From Megalonaias nervosa (lineage: Eukaryota > Mollusca > Bivalvia > Unionida > Unionidae), in contig JAECUM010001795.1 of assembly GCA_016617855.1 (NCBI GenBank), forward strand, positions 62,001-126,000: DNA of 64,000 bases, written 5' to 3'. Of this stretch, positions 11,495 through 23,432 are shown piece after piece; positions within the stretch are counted from its first letter, which is position 1; each line of letters begins with the position of its first letter. The position numbers and the translations under genes were made by a program. Under the pieces are notes generated by a model. The model saw nothing but the letters and a program-made list of their open reading frames with translations, searched no databases and was not told the DNA's origin.

Positions 11495-13345
11495 TGTTGC
11501 AGAGATATGTTCGCAGTACATGCTTTCGTGGTCAGCATGACACGTAAACATTAAAATTGACGTATGGGCTAGCCTGCCTGTAAACTTAGCAGCTAGCGAC
11601 AATTAACGTCTCCTGCTTGGGACATGAATTGAATTTTAATTAGGTCTCGCTCGGTTAACGTTTAGGAGCAGACAAGAATGTGGTGTAGTGGGAAGTTGTA
11701 GTCCATTTGAAACAGGTGTTGTAAAATGATATTTTCCAGAATAGTTATTAATAAAGGCGGACTGGAGAGGATGTTTCTAACATCGATGGGAGTGATAAAG
11801 ATTTTTGGTGGGTGAAGTAGTAATCCTGATTGGCTAAGACAAACGAGGGTGTATGTGTTACCAGACGGAATTCATGCTTTTCTGCCAAGGGGGAAAGTCT
11901 GGGAAACTCCGAGAAAACTAATAAGTAAATTATCTCGTTAAACATGTCGTGCAAAGGACAAGGTAGTCTGGAACTTTTAGAGACCCGCCTCCTGAGAAAA
12001 GACAGAGGGAATTCTCTGCTGATAAGAGAGCAAAGGCTCGAATAAAGCACAAGATTAATCTCAGTTGCATGCAATGCATATTCATTGATGAAAGTTTGTA
12101 ATTAGTTGTTGAATTAATTCATTTTAAATTCAGACTTGAATTTGCTTGAGTTCAGAAAATAATCGTGCATATTATCTGATTCATGTATTGTAAGAATGTT
12201 ATACAATATTTCATTATATGAATGAGTTCGGATTCAGTTATTTTGTATGTATTATAAATCATATAATGTAAAATTTCATGTAAGATTCATGTAGTTCTTC
12301 GGACAGATTGTGAGGTATAAATTATCTGTCTACAATGATCTGGATCATTAAAATTTCATGTTTTATATAAGGTATACTGAGAATTAATTTTCCTATGTCT
12401 AGAAATGTATGTCAATGAATTGGCAATTAGCAAAGTAGCGTAGATAAGTCAAGGAGTGAAGTACATTAATTCGTGTGTAATTAAGTCGGGAATTCTCTTC
12501 AAACGAGAATCAAAGGAACGTTTTCCGACTGGCCTAGTTCAACCAGTAAATTTAAAGCCACAGCGAGGTGTTATGCTTTATCTAAAGAGGTCTAATTATG
12601 TCGTGTCTTCGGTAGGAATACGAGGGCGCTAGAAAAGATATAAATTCACGATAGGATTGTGTATCAAATATGAGGTTGCGAATGACCATAGCTAGTTCTA
12701 CTGAATTTCGATAGACAATATCTAACGAAAGAGAGTGAGACTATTAGTTGATCCCATTAGAAGGAAACCTGACATGCATTTAAGTTGGATATTATTTTTT
12801 GTATTTTAAAGGATATAGCTCCATACGGTTGCACAATGGGGAAAAAGCACAGTCTACAACCAAGAGGTTGATGACCCAAAGAGGTTAAAGAGGCTAAAGA
12901 GAGAGAGCCTGAGAGAGAAGGAAAGAGACTTTCCGCCGACTGATCACCAATTGCGATTTGGGAACAACCGGAAGCGCCATGTGATGCTGTCATGCGGGCG
13001 ATTCTGAGTTTGATCAGTCACTCGATCATATATTCAAATTTTTTTGTCAGTATAGCAGAACGGCGAATTGAATTTCGCATAATTTCATAGCTATTGTTTT
13101 TAAGACATAATGTAAATCATTCACATCTCACGTTCGATTTTCATTTTGTTTAATTAAATTGTTGTATTTTACATACGGGCAATCGTGTTATTCTATTCGA
13201 TATCTCTGCTCAGACCTCTGTCATTCCATTCCTTAATTTTATAATTTATTTTTTTTGTTTACTCAGTTCGGGCAATAACACCATGGTCGATCATCTCCTA
13301 GATAACGATAACCACAAACCATAATTAGTGAGGGAGATCACTCAT
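11495..13345 (+). mobile_element. LTR-like long repeat, copy A
   Basis: About 1.85 kb, homologous along most of its length to 30271-32189 in opposite orientation. Shared anchors include CGTGGTCAGCATGACACGTAA near the left end, ATGATATTTTCCAGAATAGTTA, GTGTTACCAGACG, TTTGATCAGTCACTCG and CTAGATAACGATAACC near the right end. It begins TGTTGC, like copy B. There is no long open frame. A large solo LTR fits the length, TG start and lack of coding; no matching target duplication was found, so this stays an inference. Confidence 0.55.
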
Positions 13346-13469
13346 CTTCACCACCTCTCAACAATAATAAATTTCATTTTTAGTTATTTACTAGCGTATG
13401 TTAATGTGATAAGGACATGTATTGCTTTGTAACACAAAGTCTCGTCCTAAGATTTTCAAGAAAACAGCT

Positions 13470-14190
13470 ATTTCCTTTTTGAAATCTATAATTGTTCTGA
13501 AGTCCACTCCAATTATTCTCCATTGCTGAATTAGTGTGTTTATGTTTACTGCCTATTTCTAGTAAATATCTTCCCTTGTGTTGGCTTCCCATTCAAAGTT
13601 TTCCTGCCTATTATATCAAATAGTATGACTAGCATATTCTAGGTTTCGGAGCCCTACTTTTATGACCAAGCTCTCTAATGTCAGCGCAATGTCTTTTACA
13701 GAATGTCATCTTTAGTGTGAACGTAATCGTCTCACTTCAGTTACAGGTTTTCGATTACAACTTGTACAACTATTAACATACACATAGCAAATACAACTGC
13801 TACAAGATCATGGGGGATTGGGCTGCGATTTTCTTTTGAGCCTAGATATTTTTTTTAAATTTTATCTCATGACAAATATTTTTCTTTCAGATAATATAAT
13901 GGATATAATATGGTGTTATGCTGTAAATCAAAGCCAAAAGTTTTCTTTTTCCTCTAGCTATGCCATCAATAAACAGAAGCACGCACATGCATGCATACAT
14001 ACGTCTAGACATCAATTCTAAGCTTTTCCAAAGCTGCTAGTCATTCTGATTTTCTTCCACCCGAGTGCATCTATTTAGACGACACTTAATCTATCCAACC
14101 CACCCACTTTCAAGACAAAACAATGCCTGTGACATGACTGGCTTGTGGGTGTACCCAACCCATTATGACCATTTGGATCTTGATTAAAGT
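13470..14190 (+). repeat. Dispersed repeat R2, copy 1
   Basis: The left two thirds match 43090-43540 (GTTTATGTTTACTG, GTGTTGGC, AAGCTCTCTAAT, GATTTTCTTTTGAGCC versus GATGTTTTCTTTTAAGCT). The right third matches 22562-22775 in reverse (CATCTATTTAGACGACA, CCCACCCACTTTCAA). Non-coding; family unknown. Confidence 0.7.
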
Positions 14191-14266
14191 GTGCATGACC
14201 GATTTCGATTTTTCCTTCTTTCATTATTTTTGAACTTTTAACATTTTCAATTTGAAAGAACATCCA

Positions 14267-14416
<150 letters not shown>

Positions 14417-15036
14417 GACTTTCTGTGATATTAACAGAATGAATTTAATGTTTAAAAATAACTTGTGGGTATGAATTTCATGGTTTTGCAAAACGTTACA
14501 TTTTCTTTATTGCTTATACTGGTTTTAGGATAGAGGGTCCTTAAGTGTTGGCTGGCCCTTAATATTTGTTGCATATAACGACCAACAAATCCGCAAAAAT
14601 TGGTACCCTGCGAATAATAGTGAATTCGCTGTATCATGTAGAATATTTTGTATACTTGTAATCATATTAACGTCAGAATTTTACAAATCTGCTGTTTAAA
14701 AATTAATTTGATCACGCCTAGGGTAATGACCGATGTTAACAATGCATCAAGTATCGATATTTAATGCTGCTACGTGATAGTTCATTGATCTTGCCTGTAC
14801 GTGTCGAAATAGCGAGCAGCAGGCCTTTTCACGTTGGGAGAAACAGACATAAAACCCATGTCTTTCTGTTCTATTGTTTAATAAATTTAAATAATTGTTA
14901 GTTTGTCATAGAGAAATTCCATGAAATGCATCAAATGAATCATAGTTTTACGTGCAAATCATTCCATTAAACTTTGTCTGCAAGACAAACATCAGTTTAA
15001 AACGTGATTCATGCCGCGGTCTTTAATAACAGTTAT
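14417..15036. other. Upstream region of the GADD45 gene
   Basis: No gene and no repeat match elsewhere in the window. An AP-1-like TGAATCA lies at 14936-14942; this could be chance. Confidence 0.5.
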
Positions 15037-15115
15037 CCAATCAAATTAAAGGTGGGAGGAGTTTCTTAAAATAGACATATAAATGTGGCGTGAATGCATG
15101 TTAGTTGACATACAC
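15037..15115 (+). promoter_or_regulatory. CCAAT/TATA promoter of the GADD45 gene
   Basis: A CCAATCA box (15037-15043) lies about 40 bp before TATAAAT (15078-15084), and a GGTGGGAGGAG stretch (15051-15061) sits between them. By TATA spacing, transcription should start near 15108-15116, around TACACAGCAGTGAG. The first ATG after that is the GADD45 start at 15211, leaving a leader of about 100 bases with no upstream ATG. A TATA/CCAAT arrangement is usual for stress-inducible genes and fits GADD45 biology. The start site itself is inferred. Confidence 0.65.
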
Positions 15116-15210
15116 AGCAGTGAGCGGAGATCGGAGGAGTATAGTTTAAACATCACAGTGTAGTACAGCGGAATAATTTTATCTCTATTGTTTGTATTTA
15201 GAACTGAGGC

Positions 15211-17976
15211 ATGACTCTTCCAAAAGTAATGGATTTAGCTGAGATTAAAGAAACGTAAGTATTTTTGCTCATTTTAATATTTTTTTTTATGTCACTGTCT
15301 TCCAGAAGTCCAGTCTGCATCAACGCAGCTCATGCAAGAACTGATGCAATATTTGACTTTCTAGCATTTTTAGCCACGCGAAAATTTACAAACAAGTTAT
15401 TTGTTTAAACATTAGTCAGTTGAGAAGACATTTTTCTTGTGGGAATATATCTGTTAATAAACTTCCTCAAGTGCTATTTTCCGACAAAGACGTGCTCGTG
15501 TGCAAATGTAATTGAAATAATACAGAAACAGCTTTACTGGCCACGTAGGTGCATACAGAATTCTGGAAGCAGATACTTTTGATACAGTGAATTTATATGC
15601 GCTTTGTTCCATATGGATATGGGAAAATCAGCCCTGACAACGTGGCTACTACTATTACGTCACGGCTGGTTGCATCAACATCCTCCACGTGGGATTCCTA
15701 CAACAGTATATTTTAGAATGCGCCTGGACTTGGTACGATTATACAGATCGGTGCATATACAAAATCATCTTGATATTATCTCGATATACCGGCACTGAAA
15801 CATATTTAGTATGGACTTTGTCCACAGAATTAACTGTACTGGGAGATAGCCCTGACGCGTGACTCGACTTGCATTCCTTTGTCTCGAATAATCATGCTTC
15901 AACATGTAATCAGCGCATCTTTACCACTGGCACGAATACAAAGGAAAATGAACATATGTTGCATGTTAGTAAATCAGCTCATTTCTTTGATTTTGTCAGC
16001 ATAAGAACTGCGCTGACATAAACCACCTTTGTCAAATGTCGATTTAGTGTACACGTACATTAAGTAGGGCAGTCATTGTATTTTTTAACTCGTATCACGT
16101 CATGTCTGCTGTGTAAATTTCCACGACTATTTTAATAATTATTTCCCCAAAATGTACACTTGCCATTTGCCAAATGTTGTGCGCCCACTTCATAACGACA
16201 GCTGTTACAAAGCTGATGCGTGTTTGCGGAGGCACACAGTTTAACCCCGACAAGTTCAAACCCAGTTCATAGAAGTGATCAGCTGTTCACGAGAGAGCAG
16301 AACGGACTGGTTTCTTGACCTCGCGCGTTGTGCAAGACTTGATACACCCATGTAATAACTGAATACAAAGAACAATAAACGTTTTACACTGCGATAAATA
16401 ATAGGTTCCCCTTTTCTTTTAATTTGCAGGAGTACAATGACCATTGGAAAAGCATTGGGTGAAGTGTTAAAGCGAGCTTTTGCAGAGGATCGAGCCATCT
16501 GTGGCGTCTTTGAATGTGCCCAGTACCTGGAGGCGTAAGTTGATTCCAGTATTGTAGAATAATACTGTTCCCACTCTGACTGCTGCTACTAGTTCATGAT
16601 CCTACTGTTGAGTTAAATCATGCTCTTGGTGATGCAGATAAAGTTAGATATCATACTTTTTTGAGGTATACAAAATAAACCAAATAGTAGTTATATACAG
16701 TGGCGTACAAAGGGGGGTGCGAGGGGGACGGTCCTCCCCGGGTGACAACCAGAAAAGGGATGGTTGCCATAGGGAGAGTTGAAATACCAGTACAAGTTTT
16801 CAAATCAAATGAAAAATTCGCCAAAGTAAAAGTTATTTCCAATTTGCTTATGACAGCACCGTACTGTTTAAAAATCTACTTGCAAACATAATATATTTTT
16901 CTGTGTGTTTACATTTTCAACTTGTTTGTTGGGATGCCAAATGAAGGATCTGCCCTGGGTGCCAATTACTTTAGGTACACCCCTGGTTATGTATATATTT
17001 AAAATTTTGATTGTAGATTTGAGTTAGTTTTAAGATATTTTCATTGTTATTTCAGTGATCCAGAAGGAGTTCTTATTTGCATTCTATCAGAGGATAAGTC
17101 ACAGGACCTCGCTGTTCGAATTCAGCACACATTGGTTGAAGCTTATTGCAGAGAGCATGAGATCAAATTTGTCAAGGTATATTGATCAGTTTTGTTTTTG
17201 TAGGTGCAAATAGTTGGACTAATATTATTATTATCATCAGATGTACGTACTGGTAATAAGTAATGAATAATCTTATATAAGGCTTATTACCAAAGCCTAA
17301 AGGAGCCAGTTGTCTGGATGACTTTGACATTTTAATAAAATTTTGTAAATCTTGCTGGCCAACAATTGGACAAAATCAATATTGGACCTTGTTTGTGGAT
17401 AGTTGATATATAAATGAATAATAAGATTGTACCATGCTGTGAAAAGCTGCACCAAGCCTCATGGATCCTTCTATTTTAAACTCTATAAGTCATATGCGAG
17501 AGCTGTCGCATCTCTTAATATGGAAGCAAATCCACGTGCTTTGTCATGTCTTCTTGGTGGTAAACATCTGACATTCTGTCTTTTTGAGAAAGACATGCAG
17601 AAATAAATATTTTGATACAATTTGCCCATAATACCCACTCCTTATAACTTTTGCAAAAGACTTGAATCAAATGCGATAAACTTTGATCCAAAATCTGAGA
17701 TCTTAATATTTTGTGATGAGTTTGAGTATAGTTTCTTGTACGTTTGTGCATCTGTTTATTTTGCAGACCGACAGTTGCCAGAAATTATCTGTAATTAGCT
17801 CCAGTGCCAAGTCAAAAATGGAATCGTGCCACAGTCTGGAAAGACTGGATTTCAACTGTGTTTTGGTCCGATGTTCAAACATTTTGAGCCCAGAGGAGGA
17901 GTTTCTAGCAGAATACTGTGAAACTTTCCTACTCGGTGGACTTGCCTACCCTGCCACTGTTCAAATTCCTGTTTGA
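15211..17976 (+). CDS. GADD45: GADD45-family stress protein, four coding exons
   Basis: Coding exons are 15211-15254, 16430-16534, 17056-17176 and 17767-17976, giving 159 aa, the normal size for GADD45 alpha/beta/gamma. Every intron is GT-AG (donors GTAAGT, GTAAGT, GTATAT), with phases 2, 2 and 0. The protein is one L7Ae/GADD45 fold from about residue 18 to 155. It opens MTLPKVMDLAEIKET; helix 1 is TIGKALGEVLKRAF (19-32), then ICGVFECAQYLEADPEGV and ICILSEDKSQDLAVRIQHTL (57-76), and it ends AYPATVQIPV. The acidic stretch near 61-67 and the following helix correspond to the region reported to bind CDK1 in vertebrate GADD45A. Family members are small acidic nuclear and cytoplasmic proteins that bind PCNA, p21, CDK1 and MTK1/MEKK4 in stress and DNA-damage responses. 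I cannot say which vertebrate paralogue is closest; a single pre-duplication invertebrate copy is likely. No break is seen. Confidence 0.95.
16698..16985 (+). mobile_element. hAT-type MITE in GADD45 intron 2
   Basis: Terminal inverted ends begin CAGTGGCGTACAAAGGGG and finish AGGTACACCCCTG. Flanking 8-mers are GTTATATA (16690-16697) and GTTATGTA (16986-16993), an 8-bp target duplication with one mismatch, which is characteristic of hAT transposition. At 288 bp, with no transposase, it is non-autonomous. It lies wholly within intron 2 and leaves both splice sites intact. Confidence 0.8.
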
Positions 17977-18700
17977 AGTCTCCCAGTAACTTCTGCATGG
18001 ATTAAAGTGCAGGTTAGTTTAAAATAGTTATATATGTTTGTCTTTCTATCGCCCCTTTTAATTTATTTCTCATTAATGCTTCCACCAGCTCTGGTTTCCG
18101 CAAATTTATTCATTTATTGAAATGTAGAATTATTTCCTTATTTGTTATTGTCATTTTTAGGATTTAAATGCAACAGTATGAGTTGTATTAGAGTGGTTTT
18201 TTTCATACTCATTAATTTGATGATTATACATAAAGATTTTTAATACATTTTCATAACTGGAAAATTTTAAAACACAACTTGTATCATATCTGAAAAGTGA
18301 TGTTTCCATTTTTCAGGGCTTCCAGCCCAGAAAGCACTGACCACACCGGATGTCCTGTTTCAAGAGGTGTTGCTATATTTACTAACAAATACAGCATGGA
18401 CTGACTGTTGCCATGGATTTATGTGGGGTCTCATGACCAGTCAGTAAAATGTTTGAACTGGTGACATGTGTTGCTGCAGCCCTTATGCAAGGTGTGTATC
18501 ATGGGATTATTTGGCATATACTGTCTTTTTTAACTTTATGTAATGAAGAGATATATAAAGATGCTGGAGTCTTTTTTTTTTTCCCTCATTGAAAGAAATG
18601 TTATGTCACATCGTATGTTTAAAGTTGTATGTATGGTAGCATTGGATAACAATGTAAGCATGTTTATGTAAATAAAACTTAACTGTTGACTTAAATTATG
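17977..18700 (+). other. GADD45 3' UTR, with possible UTR intron
   Basis: After the stop, CAG|GTTAGT at 18010-18018 could be a donor and TTTTTCAG ending at 18316 an acceptor. The enclosed 304 bases are AT-rich, while the sequence after 18316 is visibly less so. Single ATTTA pentamers occur after the acceptor, too few to claim an AU-rich element. The poly(A) signal is at 18671. Confidence 0.55.
18671..18676 (+). terminator. AATAAA polyadenylation signal of GADD45
   Basis: A canonical AATAAA about 700 bases after the stop codon, followed by a T/G-containing stretch near 18690-18710. It is the first canonical hexamer after the coding end on this strand that I see. Confidence 0.75.
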
Positions 18701-19689
18701 CCTTTGCAACTTGCTATACCGGTAATATATTTTTCAGTCAGTTGATAGGCAACAACTATTAAACATCTCTACCAAATGAAAATATCTACTTAAATTACAT
18801 GTAAATATACAGCTTGATTGAAGACGTAACAATTTATTGGACAATGAATGTAGATGAACATAATAACATTTTTATTTAATTTATATTTACAGATGCATAT
18901 GGGATGATTTTACTCGAGCAGCGGTTCTGTCTGACGCTGACATCACCATGGTTAACAGAAGAATAGATAATGTTGTGTAGTCACCCACCGATCGTGCATA
19001 TAGCTCCAGTGCGTGTTATGGTTTTGTGAGCTGATTGGATAGCTTCGTCTGTCAGATCTGTAAGAGAATGACTAGTTTAAATCGGATGCCTAAGTCTGAC
19101 GTGTGTTCTAACTAAAGACTGAAATAACAATGTTAGCACCAGACAGTCTACCACCTTCCTGAAATATCGCTGTGGATAAATGACTTACAATCTTTGTTTT
19201 TAACAAGGAGTTCGTGACAGCAATGAAATTTGTTCTTTGTGTAAAATTCTTCTATTCCTTGGTGTTATTACAGTCTTCGTTTGGTCCGTGTGGCCACGTT
19301 GCCTTCCCCTGTATGTGACTCGTCACCAGGATGTTCGTCTGTCTTACCGTTGTCTACCGGATGCACCCAATATAGTTTTCTGTCCGGTGTACGATTCCGT
19401 ACTGTGTATTGAAGTCCTGATAGTATGCATGCGTCTGCTATTGGTAGTGAGTGGCTATAAACGCACATATCGTCTTTTGTAAAGCGTCAGTTTTAAAATG
19501 CTGTTTTAAATATGAAAGGAAAGACAGAAGAACAACAAGCGAAACTGGAAAAGAAAGCTTATACTATTAGGTTTTAACTGTTTGCTTCTGACGAACACTT
19601 TTTTGTTTTTGTAAAGTACTACTTGTAATTTTCCATTAAACTTATTAATTGCAAAGATTACTGTCTTGAATACTTGCTGCATTGTATCT

Positions 19690-19692
<3 letters not shown>
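18701..19692. other. No gene recognised
   Basis: A polypyrimidine/ACAG acceptor-like site lies near 18885-18892, but no coding exon follows it. The 81-codon open frame at 19237-19482 has no recognisable features. Confidence 0.5.

Positions 19693-19726
<34 letters not shown>
19693..19726 (+). repeat. (CT)n microsatellite
   Basis: 17 CT units. Confidence 0.95.
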
Positions 19727-19729
<3 letters not shown>

Positions 19730-20253
19730 CCTTCTACAACGCATCTGCCTGGCTTTCGAAGAAAAGCTGACGTTGATCTAGCAATTCCACGAATCGCAAG
19801 CCACGTTATGTTAATTTTTGCGTTCGCTGACCTTTGCGAACGGAAGTTACAAATCCAGTGACGTAATGAGCTGTCTACAACGGTCCACTGTTTACACCAG
19901 GCTGAGTAAAAGTGCAGCAGATATTCTGATGTTAATAAAAACTTATATCTTGCATAGATTATAGAAATTGCAGCCGAATTTTAACAAAGAGTTTTTTTAT
20001 GCACTGCTTTTGCTTTGGGCATTTTATTCTTAGTCCTCGAGCGGTGGCAAAGGCATGAAATATCGATGCTTGTGACGTCACAAATGAAACTTGCCAAACG
20101 AGAAAGCTTGCTTTATTAAAAGAAGGTTACATTTTTTAAAGCGTTGCACATGAATTTACATCCGGGTCTTTCACATAGGGCTGGTAATAACAGCGCAGCG
20201 TTAACTCGAACGGCACCTCAGCACAATAGTGCTATATGGTTACATAAGTATTG
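19727..20253. other. No gene recognised
   Basis: Non-coding; contains no repeat shared with the rest of the window. Confidence 0.5.
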
Positions 20254-20412
20254 TTGGTTGGTTTTTTAACGGCACTTGTAACATATTATTGACTGAATAT
20301 TTGTGCAGTAAATGGCATCCAAGTGCCCTTCGCAATGTCACAATGAGGCATTTATCCTGCGTCCGTTCAGTTATGAAGCCGACGCTCTACCAACGAAGCC
20401 ACCGTGAGGCGA
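20254..20412 (-). mobile_element. tRNA-headed SINE of a third family, truncated
   Basis: On the minus strand, the head reads GGTGGCTTCGTTGGTAGAGC (box A-like), followed by GTCGGCTTCATAACTGA. The tail ends GCCGTTAAAAAACCAACCAAC, a form common to invertebrate SINE tails. Box B is not clear and no target duplication was found. Confidence 0.5.
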
Positions 20413-20564
20413 CGTCTTAACAAATAATGTACAACTCCCAACAAACATATGGGACATTAAAATGAACTAATTAAGCAAATACTTTAGGGAGAATAAATGC
20501 TTATGAAGAAGCCGAACTTTAATCTCTTATACACGATATGCATCAATAATAATAAATTAAATAA

Positions 20565-20655
20565 ATTACCTGAGTTATCCTGAGTTCTTCCTCAGCTAAA
20601 TGTATTGGCCGCCATGTATAGCCTATAATGTGTTGAAAATTGACGTTAAACTTAC
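20565..20655 (+). mobile_element. SINE-2 3' fragment
   Basis: TCCTGAGTTCTTCCTC, GGCCGCCATGTATAGCCTAT and TTGACGTTAAACTTACCC match the 3' half of the SINE-2 copy at 23190-23432. Confidence 0.7.
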
Positions 20656-21650
20656 CCAAAAAAATCCTTGTATTTTATTGATACTGCGCTTGTTAAAAGC
20701 AAAAGAAATCGTTTCCTAAATAACTGACATGTCTGATGCGTGATGTAATACCGGCTAATGTATTCCTGAGAAAATCAGAATTGAGTGAAGAGGAAAATGC
20801 GTGCTGTGAAACAACTACAGTACGCATAAAAAAAAAAATATCACCTTCACTTTTCATTCCTTTTAATTGAGGTCTTGCAATTATATTTGTTGTTTCAGGT
20901 TTCTACCAGTTTGATTCAAGTGTCAAGTGGTGACGCATTGCATAGTTACTTAAGTGCTATCGTATACCGAATTAAATTTAAATTTTCTTATTGTCGGATT
21001 TACGCCTAAAGTTTATACGACCGGATATAGTTTATGCCGTTTTCAAATCTCCACTATGTCGACGTACAAGTTAGCAGCATTGAACTGCTACAGAAGATGT
21101 ACGGAATGCTCAGATGTTCTATTCATCATCCGTACATGTTGGTGTTGTTTGCTTTAAATAAGTTTTCATCATCCAGGAACTTTCAGGTTGTTTCTTTTTC
21201 TCTGATCTTTTCACTCGCTGCTTCAGTTAGCATTGTACCTTTAAAATAGGTGGGGTTCAGATCAGACAAACAATGTCAGTACCTAGCAAGTTGTTTATAT
21301 CTTACTTCAGAGGGGTTTTTTTAGTCATGGCTTACAGTATGAAATATTAATGAAAGGAAGTGTATGTTTTTCGATGGAAATAGGCAGAAAAAAATAATTT
21401 TATATTTTACTGTACATTTTATTGTGGTCATGAAAGTAACATGAACGTCGGCGTGTCACTGCCTATATTTTAACTGATCCTTAAAGAGATATTTTGACCC
21501 CGTTAGATGCTGATCAGCTGTTAAATATAATAAGGCCAGACAAGTGCTGTCAAGTCTTGGTATCTGTAATTATCTACTTTGACACCATTTCCGGCTGGAA
21601 TCCTTGTGTATTTGTGATGTTGCTTGTGTACGGTACAGGTCAGAGACATA
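20656..21650. other. No gene recognised
   Basis: AT-rich with an A run at 20829-20838. Short open frames in this stretch have no family features. Confidence 0.5.
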
Positions 21651-21870
21651 CAGTGGCGGCGGGAGGGTTCGAGACGCTCGGGGGCAATGGTGGCGCCTCC
21701 ACCTCAAGGAACAGCTTTTATGTCAGTTGCCAACCTCCCTCCCCCTCATAAATATAAGTATTGTCAATAAACGCTCCCGTTACACTGAGATGAAATACTA
21801 TGAAAATTTCAGATAGGAAATCTTCCCACAGCCCCCCCCCCCCTTTCGTCTGGCGCCCCTCCTCTGTCGT
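21651..21870 (+). mobile_element. hAT-like MITE relic
   Basis: Starts CAGTGGCGGCGGGAGGG and ends GGCGCCCCTCCTCTG. The segment GTCAGTTGCCAACCTCC recurs inverted at 33580-33595, so it is one of two copies in the window. A matching 8-bp target duplication is not visible, so the limits are approximate. Confidence 0.45.
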
Positions 21871-22560
21871 GCTTGGCTGAAGGAAAAAATTGGATGGCTT
21901 TCTGACCCCCTTTCATTCCCTTCTCTGTGCTCACATCCGATGTTCACTTGAATATACACTCTTTTTCCTATTTCGAAATCGATAGTTTGTTTCGGGTGTT
22001 AATCGCTGCAATTACTTTTTAAATCATGTTGTGTGGATTTCCTTCTGTTGCTGTGTTTCCTGTCAAATCGTATTCATAATTTGATTTAAGGTAAATACTT
22101 GAAGGGCATTATCTAATTTGACAGATTATATCATATTTATATGAATTGTTCATTTGAAAACAGTGCAGCGACACGTAGGTTGGAGACTAAATTTGATGCA
22201 CCCACCTTCACGAAACATGAATTGATGAAGTAACTGTTGGAAGAAGATTGACTCGGTATCATATCGTGCCTACTCGGAGAATACTACGTACGAAGCGGAA
22301 ATGTACCGGAAAGATATAACTGACAAAAATATCCGTGGTATGTGAGGAATTCGGTCAGACGGGAACCGTACCCGACAAGTCGAGACACACCAAAACAATG
22401 CCTGTCGTTCATCGTCCCTGTTCATATGGGCGCCAGACACTTCAAAATGCATGATCTCGGTATGATGTACACTTTAGAGGGATCAAAATAATATGGATGC
22501 CCATTCAAATTAATAATAAAAATGCAAAATAATCAAAGAAAGAAAAAATGCCCACTTAAA
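21871..22560. other. No gene recognised
   Basis: Non-coding AT-rich sequence; nothing shared with other parts of the window. Confidence 0.5.
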
Positions 22561-22561
22561 A

Positions 22562-22775
22562 TCACGATCCAAATCGTCATAATCGGTAGGGTGCATGCAG
22601 CAATCCAGCCATGTCGCAAGCATTGTTTTACTTTGAAAGTGGGTGGGTGGAGTGGTATCGATTAAATGTCGTCTAAATAGATGCATCCGGGTGGAATAAA
22701 ATCAAACTGGTTAGCAGCTTTGGAAGCTCTTAGAACTGATGTCCAGATGTATGTATGCATGTGCGTGTTTTTGTT
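22562..22775 (-). repeat. Dispersed repeat R2, partial copy (inverted)
   Basis: Inverse match to 13975-14190. Anchors are AGTGGGTGGGTGG, TGTCGTCTAAATAGATGCA and CCAGATGTATGTATGCATG. Confidence 0.7.
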
Positions 22776-23189
22776 CATAAATGTATGTATGCATTAAATG
22801 AAACATACATGCACGTGCACATAATCACGCACAAACATTTATGTGCTGTGTGTATTATGCATGAATTTTAGTCCGTTTCTGGGAAGGTAAATAGGAACGT
22901 GCGATTATCTGCTATTAAGTACAAGTGTAAAACTTGTACTTAAATATTAAAAGTACAAATTCTTTCATCAAGCAAAGATGAGCTTGCGCTTATCATAGTG
23001 CCACATCCAACCCAAGTGTGTCGGAAAGACTCAGATGGTTGGAAAATACAAATGGACCATTCGGATGGGTATCTTAACACTGTATGTCGAGAATGCCACT
23101 GTAGTCGACAAACAATTTATATGAATTGTGTTTGCAGCTTTAAGGAGCAGACGATATCTCGGTATTAAGGTTTATGGCCTTCTTGGTCG

Positions 23190-23432
23190 GGCCCCCTAGT
23201 GTCCGAGTGGTTTAAGGCGCTAGACTTTACTGATCACTCTCGTCTCACCTCTGTCCGCATGGGTTCAAGTCTCGGCTTGGCCATGGTCGATATGTGAAAA
23301 AGCTTGTCAGTAGCTTCCCGTGGGTCGGTGGTTCTTCCCAAGGTTTTTCCTGGTTCTTCCTGTACTAAATATACTAGGCGCCATGTATAGTCTATCAAGT
23401 ACTGAAAAACAGCGTTAAACCTACCAATCAAA
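23190..23432 (+). mobile_element. SINE-2, most complete copy
   Basis: The head starts GGGCCCCCTAGTGTCCGAGT, box A reads GTGGTTTAAGGCGCTAGAC and box B is GGGTTCAAGTCTC at about 23261. The body contains AAAGCTTGTCAGTAGC, CCCGTGGGTCGGTGGTTCTT and CGCCATGTATAGTCTATC, and it ends AGCGTTAAACCTACC. The leucine/serine-type head with its degenerate box B and fused body shows a SINE and not a tRNA gene. Confidence 0.82.

Noticed and set aside
11748..12074. 108-codon minus-strand frame
   Set aside because: It lies inside LTR-like copy A; in copy B the corresponding region shows no long frame, so it is not conserved.
16256..16498. 80-codon minus-strand frame
   Set aside because: It overlaps exon 2 of GADD45 on the other strand, and only the GADD45 frame has splice sites and family similarity.
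19237..19482. 81-codon frame downstream of GADD45 with a hydrophobic start
   Set aside because: No cleavage-site pattern, no domain, and an overlapping frame on the other strand of similar length. Chance is the simpler explanation.
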